NCBI GenBank assembly: GCA_964560325.1
Contig: CAZLLV010000434.1
Location: 1 to 7,234, forward strand
Direction of reading: 5' to 3'
Origin: CAZLLV01 sp964560325
Lineage (GTDB): Bacteria > Acidobacteriota > Thermoanaerobaculia > Multivoradales > DATKCC01
DNA length: 7,234 bases
The position numbers were made by a program, and so were the translations under genes. Of this stretch, positions 1 through 5,829 are shown piece by piece (the first letter of the stretch is position 1; each line of letters begins with the position of its first letter). The notes below the pieces were generated by a model. The model was not told where the DNA came from. It ran no database searches and saw nothing but the letters and a program-made list of their open reading frames with translations.

Positions 1-1087
1 CCGTCCCCGTCATCAACCCCCCGACCACGAAAGTCGCCTTCCTCCGGCTCCACCCCCGGTGGTCGATGAAGTACGCCACCACCACCTCGAGCAGCGAGAT
101 CGTCGACGTCAGCGCCGCGAACATCACCAGCAGGTAGAAGAGCGGCGCCAGCACCACCCCGCCCGGCAGCGCGAAGAGCATCCGCGGCAGCGTGGTGAAC
201 AGGATCGCCGCGCTCTGGGTGAAGGTCGCCTCCCGCTCCGCCTCCGGCACCGAGAAGATGATCGAGAACATCACCACCGCCGCCATCAGCGCGATCAGCG
301 TGTCGAGCAGGCAGATCATCGCCGCGTCGCGCCGGATCGACTGATCGCGCGACGTGTACGAGCCGTAGGTGATGAGCGCGCCCATGCCGAGCGACAGGGT
401 GAAGAAGGCGTGCCCGACCGCTTCGAGGATCGCGTCGCGGTCGATGTCGCTCCAGTGGAAGAGGAAGCGCATCGCCTCGCCGAAGCCGGGCGAGAGCGCG
501 GCGGCCACCACCAGCACGCCGAGGATCACGAGGAGCACCGGCATCAGGAGCTTCGTGACCCGCTCGATCCCCTCGCGCACGCCGACCAGCACGATCGCCA
601 TGGTCGCCGCCATGAACAGGACGTGGAAGCCGATCTGGTACGCCGGGTCGGCGAGGAAGGCGCCGAAGCGTGGCCCCAGAGTGTCGGCGATCTCGGGCGT
701 GAAGCCGGTCACCGCCCAGCCCACGCACTTGCCGAAGTAGTAGACCGTCCAGCCTGCGACCACCGAGTAGAACGACAGGATGACGAAGCCGCCGAAGACG
801 CCCAGGAAGCCGAGGCCGGCCCAGGCGCGCCCGCCCGGTACGCCCTTCGAGAGCTGGAGGAGCGCCGGCACCGGGCTCTCCTCCGTGCGGCGGCCGATCA
901 GGATCTCGGCCATCATGATCGGCGCCCCGATCAGGAGCACCGCCGCCAAGTAGACGAGGACGAACGAGCCGCCGTCGTTGGCGTAGGTGATGTACGGGAA
1001 CTTCCAGATGTTCCCGAGCCCCACCGCCGAGCCGGCGGCGGCGACGATGAAGCCGATGTGGCTGAAACGCTGGCGCTGCGGCTCCAA
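1..1087 (-). CDS. Sodium-dependent transporter, NSS/SNF family (C-terminus cut by window edge)
   Basis: Inner-membrane Na+-coupled symporter of the neurotransmitter:sodium symporter family (LeuT fold); bacterial members usually import amino acids, but the substrate cannot be read here. The visible 362 codons cover TM1 to about TM8, roughly 80% of a usual 440-500 residue protein. TM1 carries the hallmark GSAVGLGNIWKFPY at residues 19-32. TM6 carries FFTLSLGMGALITYGSY, starting near residue 228. TM8 carries A324, T327 and S328, which match the LeuT Na2-site ligands A351, T354 and S355. T230 matches LeuT T254, and an ungapped count places D262 at LeuT N286. The start chosen is a TTG at 1087-1085, the first start codon ahead of the amphipathic N-terminus and 10 bases after AGGAG. 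The frame has no interruption. It lies 7 bases after the FG-GAP gene, so coupled translation is likely. Family assignment is very secure; the substrate is unknown. Confidence 0.95.
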   Translation of the reverse strand, partial: MEPQRQRFSHIGFIVAAAGSAVGLGNIWKFPYITYANDGGSFVLVYLAAVLLIGAPIMMAEILIGRRTEESPVPALLQLSKGVPGGRAWAGLGFLGVFGGFVILSFYSVVAGWTVYYFGKCVGWAVTGFTPEIADTLGPRFGAFLADPAYQIGFHVLFMAATMAIVLVGVREGIERVTKLLMPVLLVILGVLVVAAALSPGFGEAMRFLFHWSDIDRDAILEAVGHAFFTLSLGMGALITYGSYTSRDQSIRRDAAMICLLDTLIALMAAVVMFSIIFSVPEAEREATFTQSAAILFTTLPRMLFALPGGVVLAPLFYLLVMFAALTSTISLLEVVVAYFIDHRGWSRRKATFVVGGLMTGT

Positions 1088-1094
1088 GGCGCGG

Positions 1095-3065
1095 CTACTC
1101 CTCGGCGGGAGCGGTCGCCGGGGGCTCGACGATCTCCACCGTCTCGCCCGACGCGATCGGCCCCGGTACCACCTGCGACGCACCCGACGGCCACTCGACC
1201 TCGATCTTCTCGACCGAAGCGGCCTTGCCCAGGCCGACCCAGAGCGGCAGCGAGCTCTGCGCGAGGTATCCCAGCTTGCCGTCGTGGTAGCGGGTCAGCA
1301 CCCGGCCGCCGGCGTGGACCCGCACCAGCGCGCCGAGCCCGTCGCGGTTCGAGCGCGTGCCGCGGAGGTCGATCACCACGTGCTTCGGATCGGTCCTGCT
1401 CGCGAGGTCGCTCACCAGCACCTGCGGCGCGGAGTTGAACTCGTTGGTCACCACGTCGAGGTCGCCGTCGCCCTCCAGGTCGAGGATCACCGACGAGCGC
1501 GATCCGAGGGTACCGGTCACCGTGTGCGGACCGCTCCGGCTGCGGCAGTACGGCTCGTCCTTCTCCGCCCCGGAGCATTCGACGTCGAACCAGGGCGTCT
1601 GGGTGGCGCCGCCCCGGCGCGGCTCGACCCCGAGCACGAAGGCGCTGTCCACGAAGCGCTCGCCGCCGACGTTCATCAGGACCGAGTTCGGCTGGTAGCG
1701 GAACGGGAAGTTCATGCTGGCGGTGACGAAGAGATCCTGGAAGCCGTCGGCGTCGAGGTCGCCGACGCTCACGCCCCACGGCCAGTAGACCTCGGTACCG
1801 GTCGCGTCCGACACCTCCTCGAAGCGCGGACCGTCCTCGACCGCGCCCCGGTTGCGGTAGAGCGCGTTGCCGAAGACGTTGTCGTCGCCCCCTTGCAGGT
1901 ACTCGTCGTCCCACTGGATGTCGGCCTTCTTCGTCTCGTCCTCGTACCCGATCTGCAGGCTCATGTCGGAGTGCATGTCGGTGACGTAGACGTCGAGCCG
2001 GCCGTCGCCGTCGAAGTCGAGGAGCGTGATGCCCATCGCGCCCCACGGCGTCGCCGGGAACCACGCCTTCGTGACCTCCTCGAAGCGCCGCCCTTCGACG
2101 TTCTGGTAGACGTGGTCGTCGCCCTGCATGTTGAGCAGGTAGAGGTCGAGCCAGCCGTCGCCGTCGAAGTCGGCCGCGGCGGCGTCGCCGGTCCAGCCGG
2201 TGTCGACCAGGCCGACCCGCTCGGAGACCTCCTCGAACCTCATCCCGCCGTCCTCGCCCGAGACGTTCCGGTAGAGCAGCGTGCGCTCGTACCGGTCCGG
2301 GTACTGGTGGCCGGAGAAGGCGTCCGGCGTACCGACCCAGTAGCCGCCACGACCCTGCTCTTCGACCGTGTAGCGGCCGACCTGGGTCACCAGCAGGTCG
2401 AGCCGGCCGTCGCGGTCGTAGTCGAAGAAGAGCGGTCCGGACGAGTGGCCGACGTGGCCCACACCGGCGCTCTCGGTCACGTCCCGGAAGGTTCCGTCAC
2501 CCCGGTTCTCGAACAGGACGTTGCCCATCCGGACGGTGGTGACGAAGAGGTCGGGGTCGCCGTCGCCGTCCGCGTCCGCGAAGGCGGCGCCGACGCTCAC
2601 CCGGTCGGCGAGGGCGACGCCGGCCTTCGCCGTCACGTCCTCGAACCGGGGTCCGTCTTCGCTCGATCCGACGTTGCGCCAGAGCGGGTTGCCGCCCATC
2701 TGCGAGAGGAAGGAGAGATCGGTCCGGCCGTCGCCGTCGAAGTCGGCCGCGGCGATCCCGTTGCCGTGGTCGTAGTGGACCATCTTGTAGTGGCGGCCGG
2801 CGTCGTCGACGATCCGGTGCTCGAACTCGATGCCGCTCGCCTCCAGCCGGTCGCGCAGCTCGAAGTCGAGGGCGAGACCGCTCGCCGCGACCGCCTTCTT
2901 CTGGTCCGCGGCACGGCGCTCGAGCGACTTCGCGCCCGCGTCGTCGGCCGGCGTCGGGATGGTCGGCCGCGCCTCGGTGCCGTCACCCTGCGATTGGCTC
3001 ATGGCCGGCGCGCCGCCGGCCGTCAGCCACGCCGCCGCCAAAACCAGGGCAGCACGCCGCCCCAT
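1095..3065 (-). CDS. Secreted FG-GAP/VCBS repeat protein with C-terminal ASPIC/UnbV domain (CRTAC1-like)
   Basis: Predicted exported protein of 656 residues. The N-terminus MGRRAALVLAAAWL followed by TAGGAPAMS looks like a signal peptide. Seven calcium-binding-type motifs of the form DxDxDGxxD follow, near residues 108, 164, 215, 299, 350, 436 and 529 (for example DFDGDGRTD, DADGDGDPD, DYDRDGRLD, DLEGDGDLD). They are separated by LYRN/RFEEV-type FG-GAP strands. Seven repeats fit a seven-bladed beta-propeller. Residues about 569-645 form an ASPIC/UnbV domain (GTRSNRDGLGALVRV, LPLWVGLG, VEWPSG). C497 and C507 lie in a loop between the last two blades and could form a disulfide. Such proteins are thought to act outside the cytoplasm in binding or adhesion; no enzyme activity can be inferred. 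The start is uncertain: in-frame ATGs also lie at 3107 and 3146. I prefer 3065 because it gives the cleanest signal peptide and lies downstream of a TATACT box. It follows tetR on the same strand and overlaps the transporter's ribosome binding site. Confidence 0.9.
   Translation of the reverse strand: MGRRAALVLAAAWLTAGGAPAMSQSQGDGTEARPTIPTPADDAGAKSLERRAADQKKAVAASGLALDFELRDRLEASGIEFEHRIVDDAGRHYKMVHYDHGNGIAAADFDGDGRTDLSFLSQMGGNPLWRNVGSSEDGPRFEDVTAKAGVALADRVSVGAAFADADGDGDPDLFVTTVRMGNVLFENRGDGTFRDVTESAGVGHVGHSSGPLFFDYDRDGRLDLLVTQVGRYTVEEQGRGGYWVGTPDAFSGHQYPDRYERTLLYRNVSGEDGGMRFEEVSERVGLVDTGWTGDAAAADFDGDGWLDLYLLNMQGDDHVYQNVEGRRFEEVTKAWFPATPWGAMGITLLDFDGDGRLDVYVTDMHSDMSLQIGYEDETKKADIQWDDEYLQGGDDNVFGNALYRNRGAVEDGPRFEEVSDATGTEVYWPWGVSVGDLDADGFQDLFVTASMNFPFRYQPNSVLMNVGGERFVDSAFVLGVEPRRGGATQTPWFDVECSGAEKDEPYCRSRSGPHTVTGTLGSRSSVILDLEGDGDLDVVTNEFNSAPQVLVSDLASRTDPKHVVIDLRGTRSNRDGLGALVRVHAGGRVLTRYHDGKLGYLAQSSLPLWVGLGKAASVEKIEVEWPSGASQVVPGPIASGETVEIVEPPATAPAEE
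1098..1102 (-). promoter_or_regulatory. Ribosome binding site for the NSS transporter, inside the upstream gene
   Basis: On the minus strand AGGAG lies in the last sense codons of the FG-GAP gene (the GAG GAG before its TAG), 10 bases before the TTG start of the transporter. This supports the TTG start and points to translational coupling, because a ribosome ending on the upstream gene would sit on this site. Confidence 0.6.
2154..2754. repeat. 28-base direct repeat inside the FG-GAP gene (2154-2181 and 2727-2754)
   Basis: Positions 2154-2181 and 2727-2754 are identical over 28 bases. On the minus strand they encode the same AAADFDGDG-type calcium-binding motif in two different propeller blades. 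Further shorter matches occur at other blades, for example near 2003-2020. This is internal repetition of a protein motif with shared codon choice, not a mobile repeat, but it is long enough to allow slippage or recombination. Confidence 0.75.
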
Positions 3066-3123
3066 GCTCCGTCTTGTTTCGATCGTGAACCTCCTGACCA
3101 GGGTCATTGCGTGAACGTCGATC

Positions 3124-3129
3124 AGTATA
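3124..3129 (-). promoter_or_regulatory. Possible -10 box for the FG-GAP/NSS pair
   Basis: TATACT on the minus strand lies between tetR and the FG-GAP gene, in one of the few less GC-rich stretches. It is a 5-of-6 match to a sigma-70 -10 element, but no convincing -35 sits 16-18 bases upstream. If used, transcription would start near 3117, giving a leader of about 50 bases to the ATG at 3065 and excluding the ATG at 3146 as the start. Weak evidence. Confidence 0.3.
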
Positions 3130-3153
3130 CGTCGGAGAGGCCGCAAAACCGCG

Positions 3154-3167
3154 CGAAGCTCGAAGCT
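3154..3167. repeat. Tandem 7-base repeat upstream of the FG-GAP gene
   Basis: CGAAGCT occurs twice in a row on the plus strand (AGCTTCG twice on the minus strand). It lies in the short spacer between the tetR stop and the TATACT box. It could be a regulator site upstream of the possible promoter or chance. It is not a clean palindrome of the usual TetR operator type. Confidence 0.3.
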
Positions 3168-3185
3168 GTCCTACGAGAGGCAGCA

Positions 3186-3806
3186 TCAGCGGCCGACCCG
3201 GGCGGCGGCGCCGTGGAGGAAGAGGTCGACGAGGGTCTCGACCGCGGCGGCGACCGGTGCTTCGTCCTCTCCGCGCAGGCGCCGCAGGATGACCGCGACC
3301 AGCGACTCGAGCCAGACGGCGCTCGCGATCGCCGGGTCGACGGGGCGGAACGCTCTCTCGGCGGCCCCCTCCTCGATCACCCGCGTCGTGTGCGCGAGGA
3401 CGGCTCGGTAGCCTCGCTCGCGCAGGCGGCCGGCCTGGGTGTGCGGGAAGTAGGGGCCGTCGAGGTGGACGCGGAAGAGATGGCGCTGCCGGTCGAAGTG
3501 CTCGAGGTTGGCGGTCGCCATCCCCCGGAGCTTGTCGACCGGTGCGGCGTCCGAGGACAGGATCCCCACCACGCGTTCGACCAGCGGATCGAGGCTGTGG
3601 GCGATCGCCTCCTCCACGAGCTCCCGCTTGCTCTCGAAGTAGAGGTAGATCGTGCCCTTGGCGACGCCGGCCTCCTCGGCGACGCTGTCCATGGTGAAGG
3701 CGTCGACCCCCTCGGCGGCGATGCGGACGAGCGCCGCGTCGAGCATGGTCTCCCTCTTGAGCTCCCGCCAGCGGTCGCTCCGTGACTTCGTCGGTTCGGC
3801 CGGCAT
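3186..3806 (-). CDS. TetR/AcrR-family transcriptional regulator
   Basis: Dimeric DNA-binding repressor of 206 residues, a typical TetR length (190-220). The N-terminal helix-turn-helix is clear: LDAALVRIAAEGVDAFTMDS at residues 22-41, then VAEEAGVAKGTIYLYF at 42-57 and SKRELVEEAI at 59-68. The recognition helix is the GVAKGTIYLYF segment, strongly typical of the family. Residues 70-206 form the helical ligand-binding and dimer half, which is divergent, so the inducer cannot be predicted. The start is the ATG at 3806. A GTG two codons earlier (3812) is an alternative, since the only purine-rich stretch (GGTGG) is better spaced for it. It starts 8 bases after the fdhD stop, so the two are probably cotranscribed. 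A CCCGGCCGGG palindrome at 3826-3835, at the end of fdhD, lies just upstream of this start. Targets may include its own operon or the downstream FG-GAP/NSS genes, but nothing here proves that. Confidence 0.93.
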   Translation of the reverse strand: MPAEPTKSRSDRWRELKRETMLDAALVRIAAEGVDAFTMDSVAEEAGVAKGTIYLYFESKRELVEEAIAHSLDPLVERVVGILSSDAAPVDKLRGMATANLEHFDRQRHLFRVHLDGPYFPHTQAGRLRERGYRAVLAHTTRVIEEGAAERAFRPVDPAIASAVWLESLVAVILRRLRGEDEAPVAAAVETLVDLFLHGAAARVGR

Positions 3807-3814
3807 GGACACGG

Positions 3815-4720
3815 TCAGGTTACCACCCGGCCGGGGTGCGTATAGACGTTGAACCGACCGGCGCGTACGAAGCCGAGCAAGGTGATCCCGAAGCGCTCCG
3901 CCATCTCGACGGCGAGGCTGGTCGGCGCGGAGACCGCGCAGACGAGCGGCACCCCGGCGGCGAGGCACTTCTGGACGATCTCGAAGCTCGCGCGGCCGCT
4001 CACCACCACCGCGAAGCGGCCGAGCGAGCGCTCCGGGCCGAGCTCCCCGGCGAGGAGCGAGCGGCCGATCAGCTTGTCGAGCGCGTTGTGCCGGCCCACG
4101 TCCTCGCGCGCGGCGACCAGCGCGCCCGCGCCGTCGAAGAGGGCCGCGGCGTGCACGCCGCCGGTGGCCTCGAACGCGCTCTGCGCGTCCCGGAGCGTCT
4201 CCGGCAACGCCGCCAGCCGCTGTGCCGACAGCCCCGGCCCGGGCGCGGTGACCGCCTCGCACCCGGCGACCAGCATCTCGTCGAGGGCGGCCCGGCCGCA
4301 CACCCCGCAGGCGCTGCTGGTGAAGAAGTGACGATCGAGCGACTGGAGGTTCGGCAGCCGCCGGGCCCGCAGGCCGACCTCCACCACGTCGCGGCGGGCG
4401 CCCGACTCCGGCTCCTCCTCCGTGAAGACCTCGAAGCCGGTGATCAGCTCGCGCTCGCGCACCAGCCCCTCGCCGAAGAGGAACCCCGCGGCGAGCTCCC
4501 GGTCGGCGCCCGGCGTGCGCATGGTGACGGCGACGGTCTTCCTCTCCCCGCCCGCCTCGAGCCGGATCTCGAGCGGCTCCTCCCGGACGACCCGGTCGGC
4601 GGCCGGCGTCAGCTCGGACGCCGCCCCGCCGTCGGAGCGCCAGGTCGCCACCGGCGCCGTCGGCGCCTCGTCCCCGGCCACCCGGCGCGGCCCGCCGCTC
4701 CTGCGATCTCCCGGCTCCAT
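3815..4720 (-). CDS. fdhD: Formate dehydrogenase accessory sulfurtransferase FdhD
   Basis: Cytoplasmic sulfur carrier that takes sulfur from a cysteine desulfurase (IscS in E. coli) and passes it to the bis-MGD molybdenum cofactor, which formate dehydrogenase needs for activity. The protein is 301 residues, somewhat longer than the 277 of E. coli FdhD, with a variable N-terminal extension of about 40 residues. Visible family marks are the two-cysteine motif CGVCG at 138-142 (C138 and C141), TGGVHAAALFD at 186-196, REDVGRHNALDKLIG at 205-219, SGRASFEIVQK at 241-251 and GFVRAGRFNVYTHPGRV near the C-terminus. The start is the ATG at 4720, the first start codon ahead of the conserved region. The frame stays open further upstream through the divergent gene on the other strand, but that stretch is Arg/Gly/Pro-rich and is not coding. 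No Shine-Dalgarno sequence is seen. tetR follows 8 bases downstream. No formate dehydrogenase gene is in the window. Confidence 0.96.
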   Translation of the reverse strand: MEPGDRRSGGPRRVAGDEAPTAPVATWRSDGGAASELTPAADRVVREEPLEIRLEAGGERKTVAVTMRTPGADRELAAGFLFGEGLVRERELITGFEVFTEEEPESGARRDVVEVGLRARRLPNLQSLDRHFFTSSACGVCGRAALDEMLVAGCEAVTAPGPGLSAQRLAALPETLRDAQSAFEATGGVHAAALFDGAGALVAAREDVGRHNALDKLIGRSLLAGELGPERSLGRFAVVVSGRASFEIVQKCLAAGVPLVCAVSAPTSLAVEMAERFGITLLGFVRAGRFNVYTHPGRVVT

Positions 4721-4792
4721 GGTGGACGAGATTATCCCGCCCGTTCTGCGACACAATCGGCGGCGGACCGGGAAGAGAGCGACGAGCGGAAG
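4721..4792. promoter_or_regulatory. Divergent intergenic region between fdhD and the EamA transporter gene
   Basis: This 72-base spacer separates two genes transcribed away from each other, so it should hold both start regions. It contains a GATAAT box for the minus direction, and the purine-rich GGGAAGAGAG stretch followed by GCGGAAG just before the plus-strand ATG. I see no clear plus-strand -10/-35 pair and no strong palindrome that would mark a regulator site. Confidence 0.5.
4731..4736 (-). promoter_or_regulatory. Possible -10 box for fdhD with a nearly leaderless transcript
   Basis: GATAAT on the minus strand ends 10 bases before the fdhD ATG and is a 5-of-6 match to TATAAT. A start site 6-8 bases downstream would leave a leader of only a few bases, which agrees with the missing ribosome binding site. 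The nearest -35-like sequence (TTGTGT, 4756-4751) is only 14 bases away, shorter than normal. Tentative. Confidence 0.3.
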
Positions 4793-5743
4793 ATGAGCGA
4801 GCGAGCGAGAGGCGGCGTGTCCGGCGCGGCGGGAGCCCGGCTGGCGGTCTTCGGGGCGGCTCTGCTCTTCTCCACCGGCGGCGCGGCGATCAAGGCGACG
4901 ACCTTCGACGCCTGGCAGGTCACCGCCTTCCGGTGCGCCATCGCCGCCGTCGCGCTGGCGGTGCTGGTCCCCGGCGCGTACCGCTACCTGTCCCGCCGGG
5001 CGTGGCTGGTCGGCGTCGCCTACGCCGCGACGATGATCCTCTACGTGGCGGCGAACAAGCACACCACCGCCGCCAACGCGATCTTCCTCCAGTCGACCGC
5101 CCCGTTGTACATTTTGCTCCTGTCGCCCCGGCTGCTGGGCGAGCGCGTCCACCGGAGCGACCTCGCCTGGATGGCGCTGATCGGCCTCGGCCTCGCCGCC
5201 TTCTTCGTCGGCGACCCGCGGACGTTCGCCACCGCGCCCGACCCGGCGCTGGGCAACGCGCTCGGTGCCGTCGCGGGCGCCACCTGGGCGCTCACCATCC
5301 TCGGCTTGCGGTGGCTCGGCAGCACACCGGAGCCCGAGCGCCGGGGCCGGGCGCGGGCGAGCGAGCCGCCACGCCCGGGCGGACCGGGGGCGGCGGCGGC
5401 GATCGCGGGCAACGCCCTCGCCTTCCTCGTCTGCCTGCCCTGGGCGCTGCCGGTCTCTCAGGCGACGGCGACCGACTGGCTGGCGGTCGGCCACCTGGGC
5501 GTCTTCCAGATCGGCCTCGCCTACGCGCTCCTGACCCGCGGCATCGAGCGGCTGCCGGCTTTCGAAGCGTCGCTCCTCCTGCTGCTCGAGCCGGCGGCGA
5601 GCCCGCTCTGGGCCTGGCTCTTCCACGACGAGGTGCCGGGCGCCTGGGCGTGGGCGGGCGGCGCGCTGATCCTCGCCGCCACGGTCGGCAAGGCGGTGAC
5701 CGCCGAGACCCGCCGGAGGCGTGCCCGGCGCAAGCCCACCTGA
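4793..5743 (+). CDS. EamA/DMT superfamily transporter (RhaT/YdcZ-like permease)
   Basis: Inner-membrane permease of the drug/metabolite transporter superfamily, with 316 residues and about ten predicted helices in two EamA halves. Half one spans roughly residues 15-140, with helices near 16-34, 41-60, 70-88, 97-115 and 124-140. Half two spans 153-303, with helices near 154-176, 199-219, 229-250, 258-278 and 284-302. Family-typical stretches are FSTGGAAIKA near the start, NAIFLQSTAPLYILLL at 95-110, and EASLLLLLEPAASPLWAWLF at 258-277. The loop at 177-199 is unusually long and rich in Arg, Pro and Gly. The C-terminus (ETRRRRARRKP) is strongly basic, which fits a cytoplasmic end. Substrates in the family range from amino acids and nucleosides to drugs; none can be assigned. 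The ATG at 4793 has only GGAAG directly before it, so the GTG at 4817 (with AGAGG 4 bases before it) is an alternative start. It is divergent from fdhD. Confidence 0.92.
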   Translation: MSERARGGVSGAAGARLAVFGAALLFSTGGAAIKATTFDAWQVTAFRCAIAAVALAVLVPGAYRYLSRRAWLVGVAYAATMILYVAANKHTTAANAIFLQSTAPLYILLLSPRLLGERVHRSDLAWMALIGLGLAAFFVGDPRTFATAPDPALGNALGAVAGATWALTILGLRWLGSTPEPERRGRARASEPPRPGGPGAAAAIAGNALAFLVCLPWALPVSQATATDWLAVGHLGVFQIGLAYALLTRGIERLPAFEASLLLLLEPAASPLWAWLFHDEVPGAWAWAGGALILAATVGKAVTAETRRRRARRKPT

Positions 5744-5771
5744 GAGCGGCACGCATCTTGCGCTGACAACT

Positions 5772-5793
5772 CCTCGGGATTGGCGTCCCGAGG
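5772..5793 (+). terminator. Perfect 8-bp hairpin between the EamA gene and the L,D-transpeptidase gene
   Basis: CCTCGGGA (5772-5779), a 6-base loop, then TCCCGAGG (5786-5793) form a perfect GC-rich stem 28 bases after the EamA stop. No T-run follows, so it is not a classic intrinsic terminator. It may end or protect the upstream transcript, or act in the leader of the next gene, whose ribosome binding site starts 22 bases later. Confidence 0.5.
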
Positions 5794-5815
5794 CGGGAGC
5801 GGACGCGACATTGAC

Positions 5816-5821
5816 AGGAGG
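5816..5821 (+). promoter_or_regulatory. Strong ribosome binding site of the L,D-transpeptidase gene
   Basis: A perfect AGGAGG, 8 bases before the ATG at 5830, is the best Shine-Dalgarno sequence in the window and fixes the start. Other genes here have weak or no such site, so this gene may be translated more strongly than its neighbours. Confidence 0.85.
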
Positions 5822-5829
5822 TTTCGCTC

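Noticed and set aside
59..1438. A 459-codon plus-strand open frame over the left end
   Set aside because: His/Arg/Asp-rich with no domain. It is the antisense of the NSS transporter, which has unmistakable family motifs.
931..2064. A 377-codon minus-strand frame inside the FG-GAP gene
   Set aside because: Very Arg/Gly-rich and out of frame with the conserved FG-GAP and NSS proteins; a shadow frame.
987..3785. A 932-codon plus-strand open frame opposite the FG-GAP and tetR genes
   Set aside because: Val/Asp/Glu/Arg-rich antisense shadow of GC-rich codons. The minus strand encodes clear FG-GAP and TetR domains over the same bases.
3826..3835. CCCGGCCGGG palindrome as a TetR operator
   Set aside because: It lies inside the end of fdhD, is only 10 bases, and pure G/C palindromes are frequent by chance at this composition. 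It is noted in the tetR entry but not called as an operator.
4721..5752. Upstream extension of the fdhD frame by about 340 codons through the EamA gene
   Set aside because: The extension is Arg/Glu/Gly-rich with no domain and lies opposite a real membrane-protein gene. FdhD is full length from the ATG at 4720.
5811..5816. TTGACA as a perfect -35 promoter box
   Set aside because: It overlaps the ribosome binding site, and nothing like a -10 lies 16-18 bases downstream, where the coding region has already begun. It is better read as sequence flanking AGGAGG.
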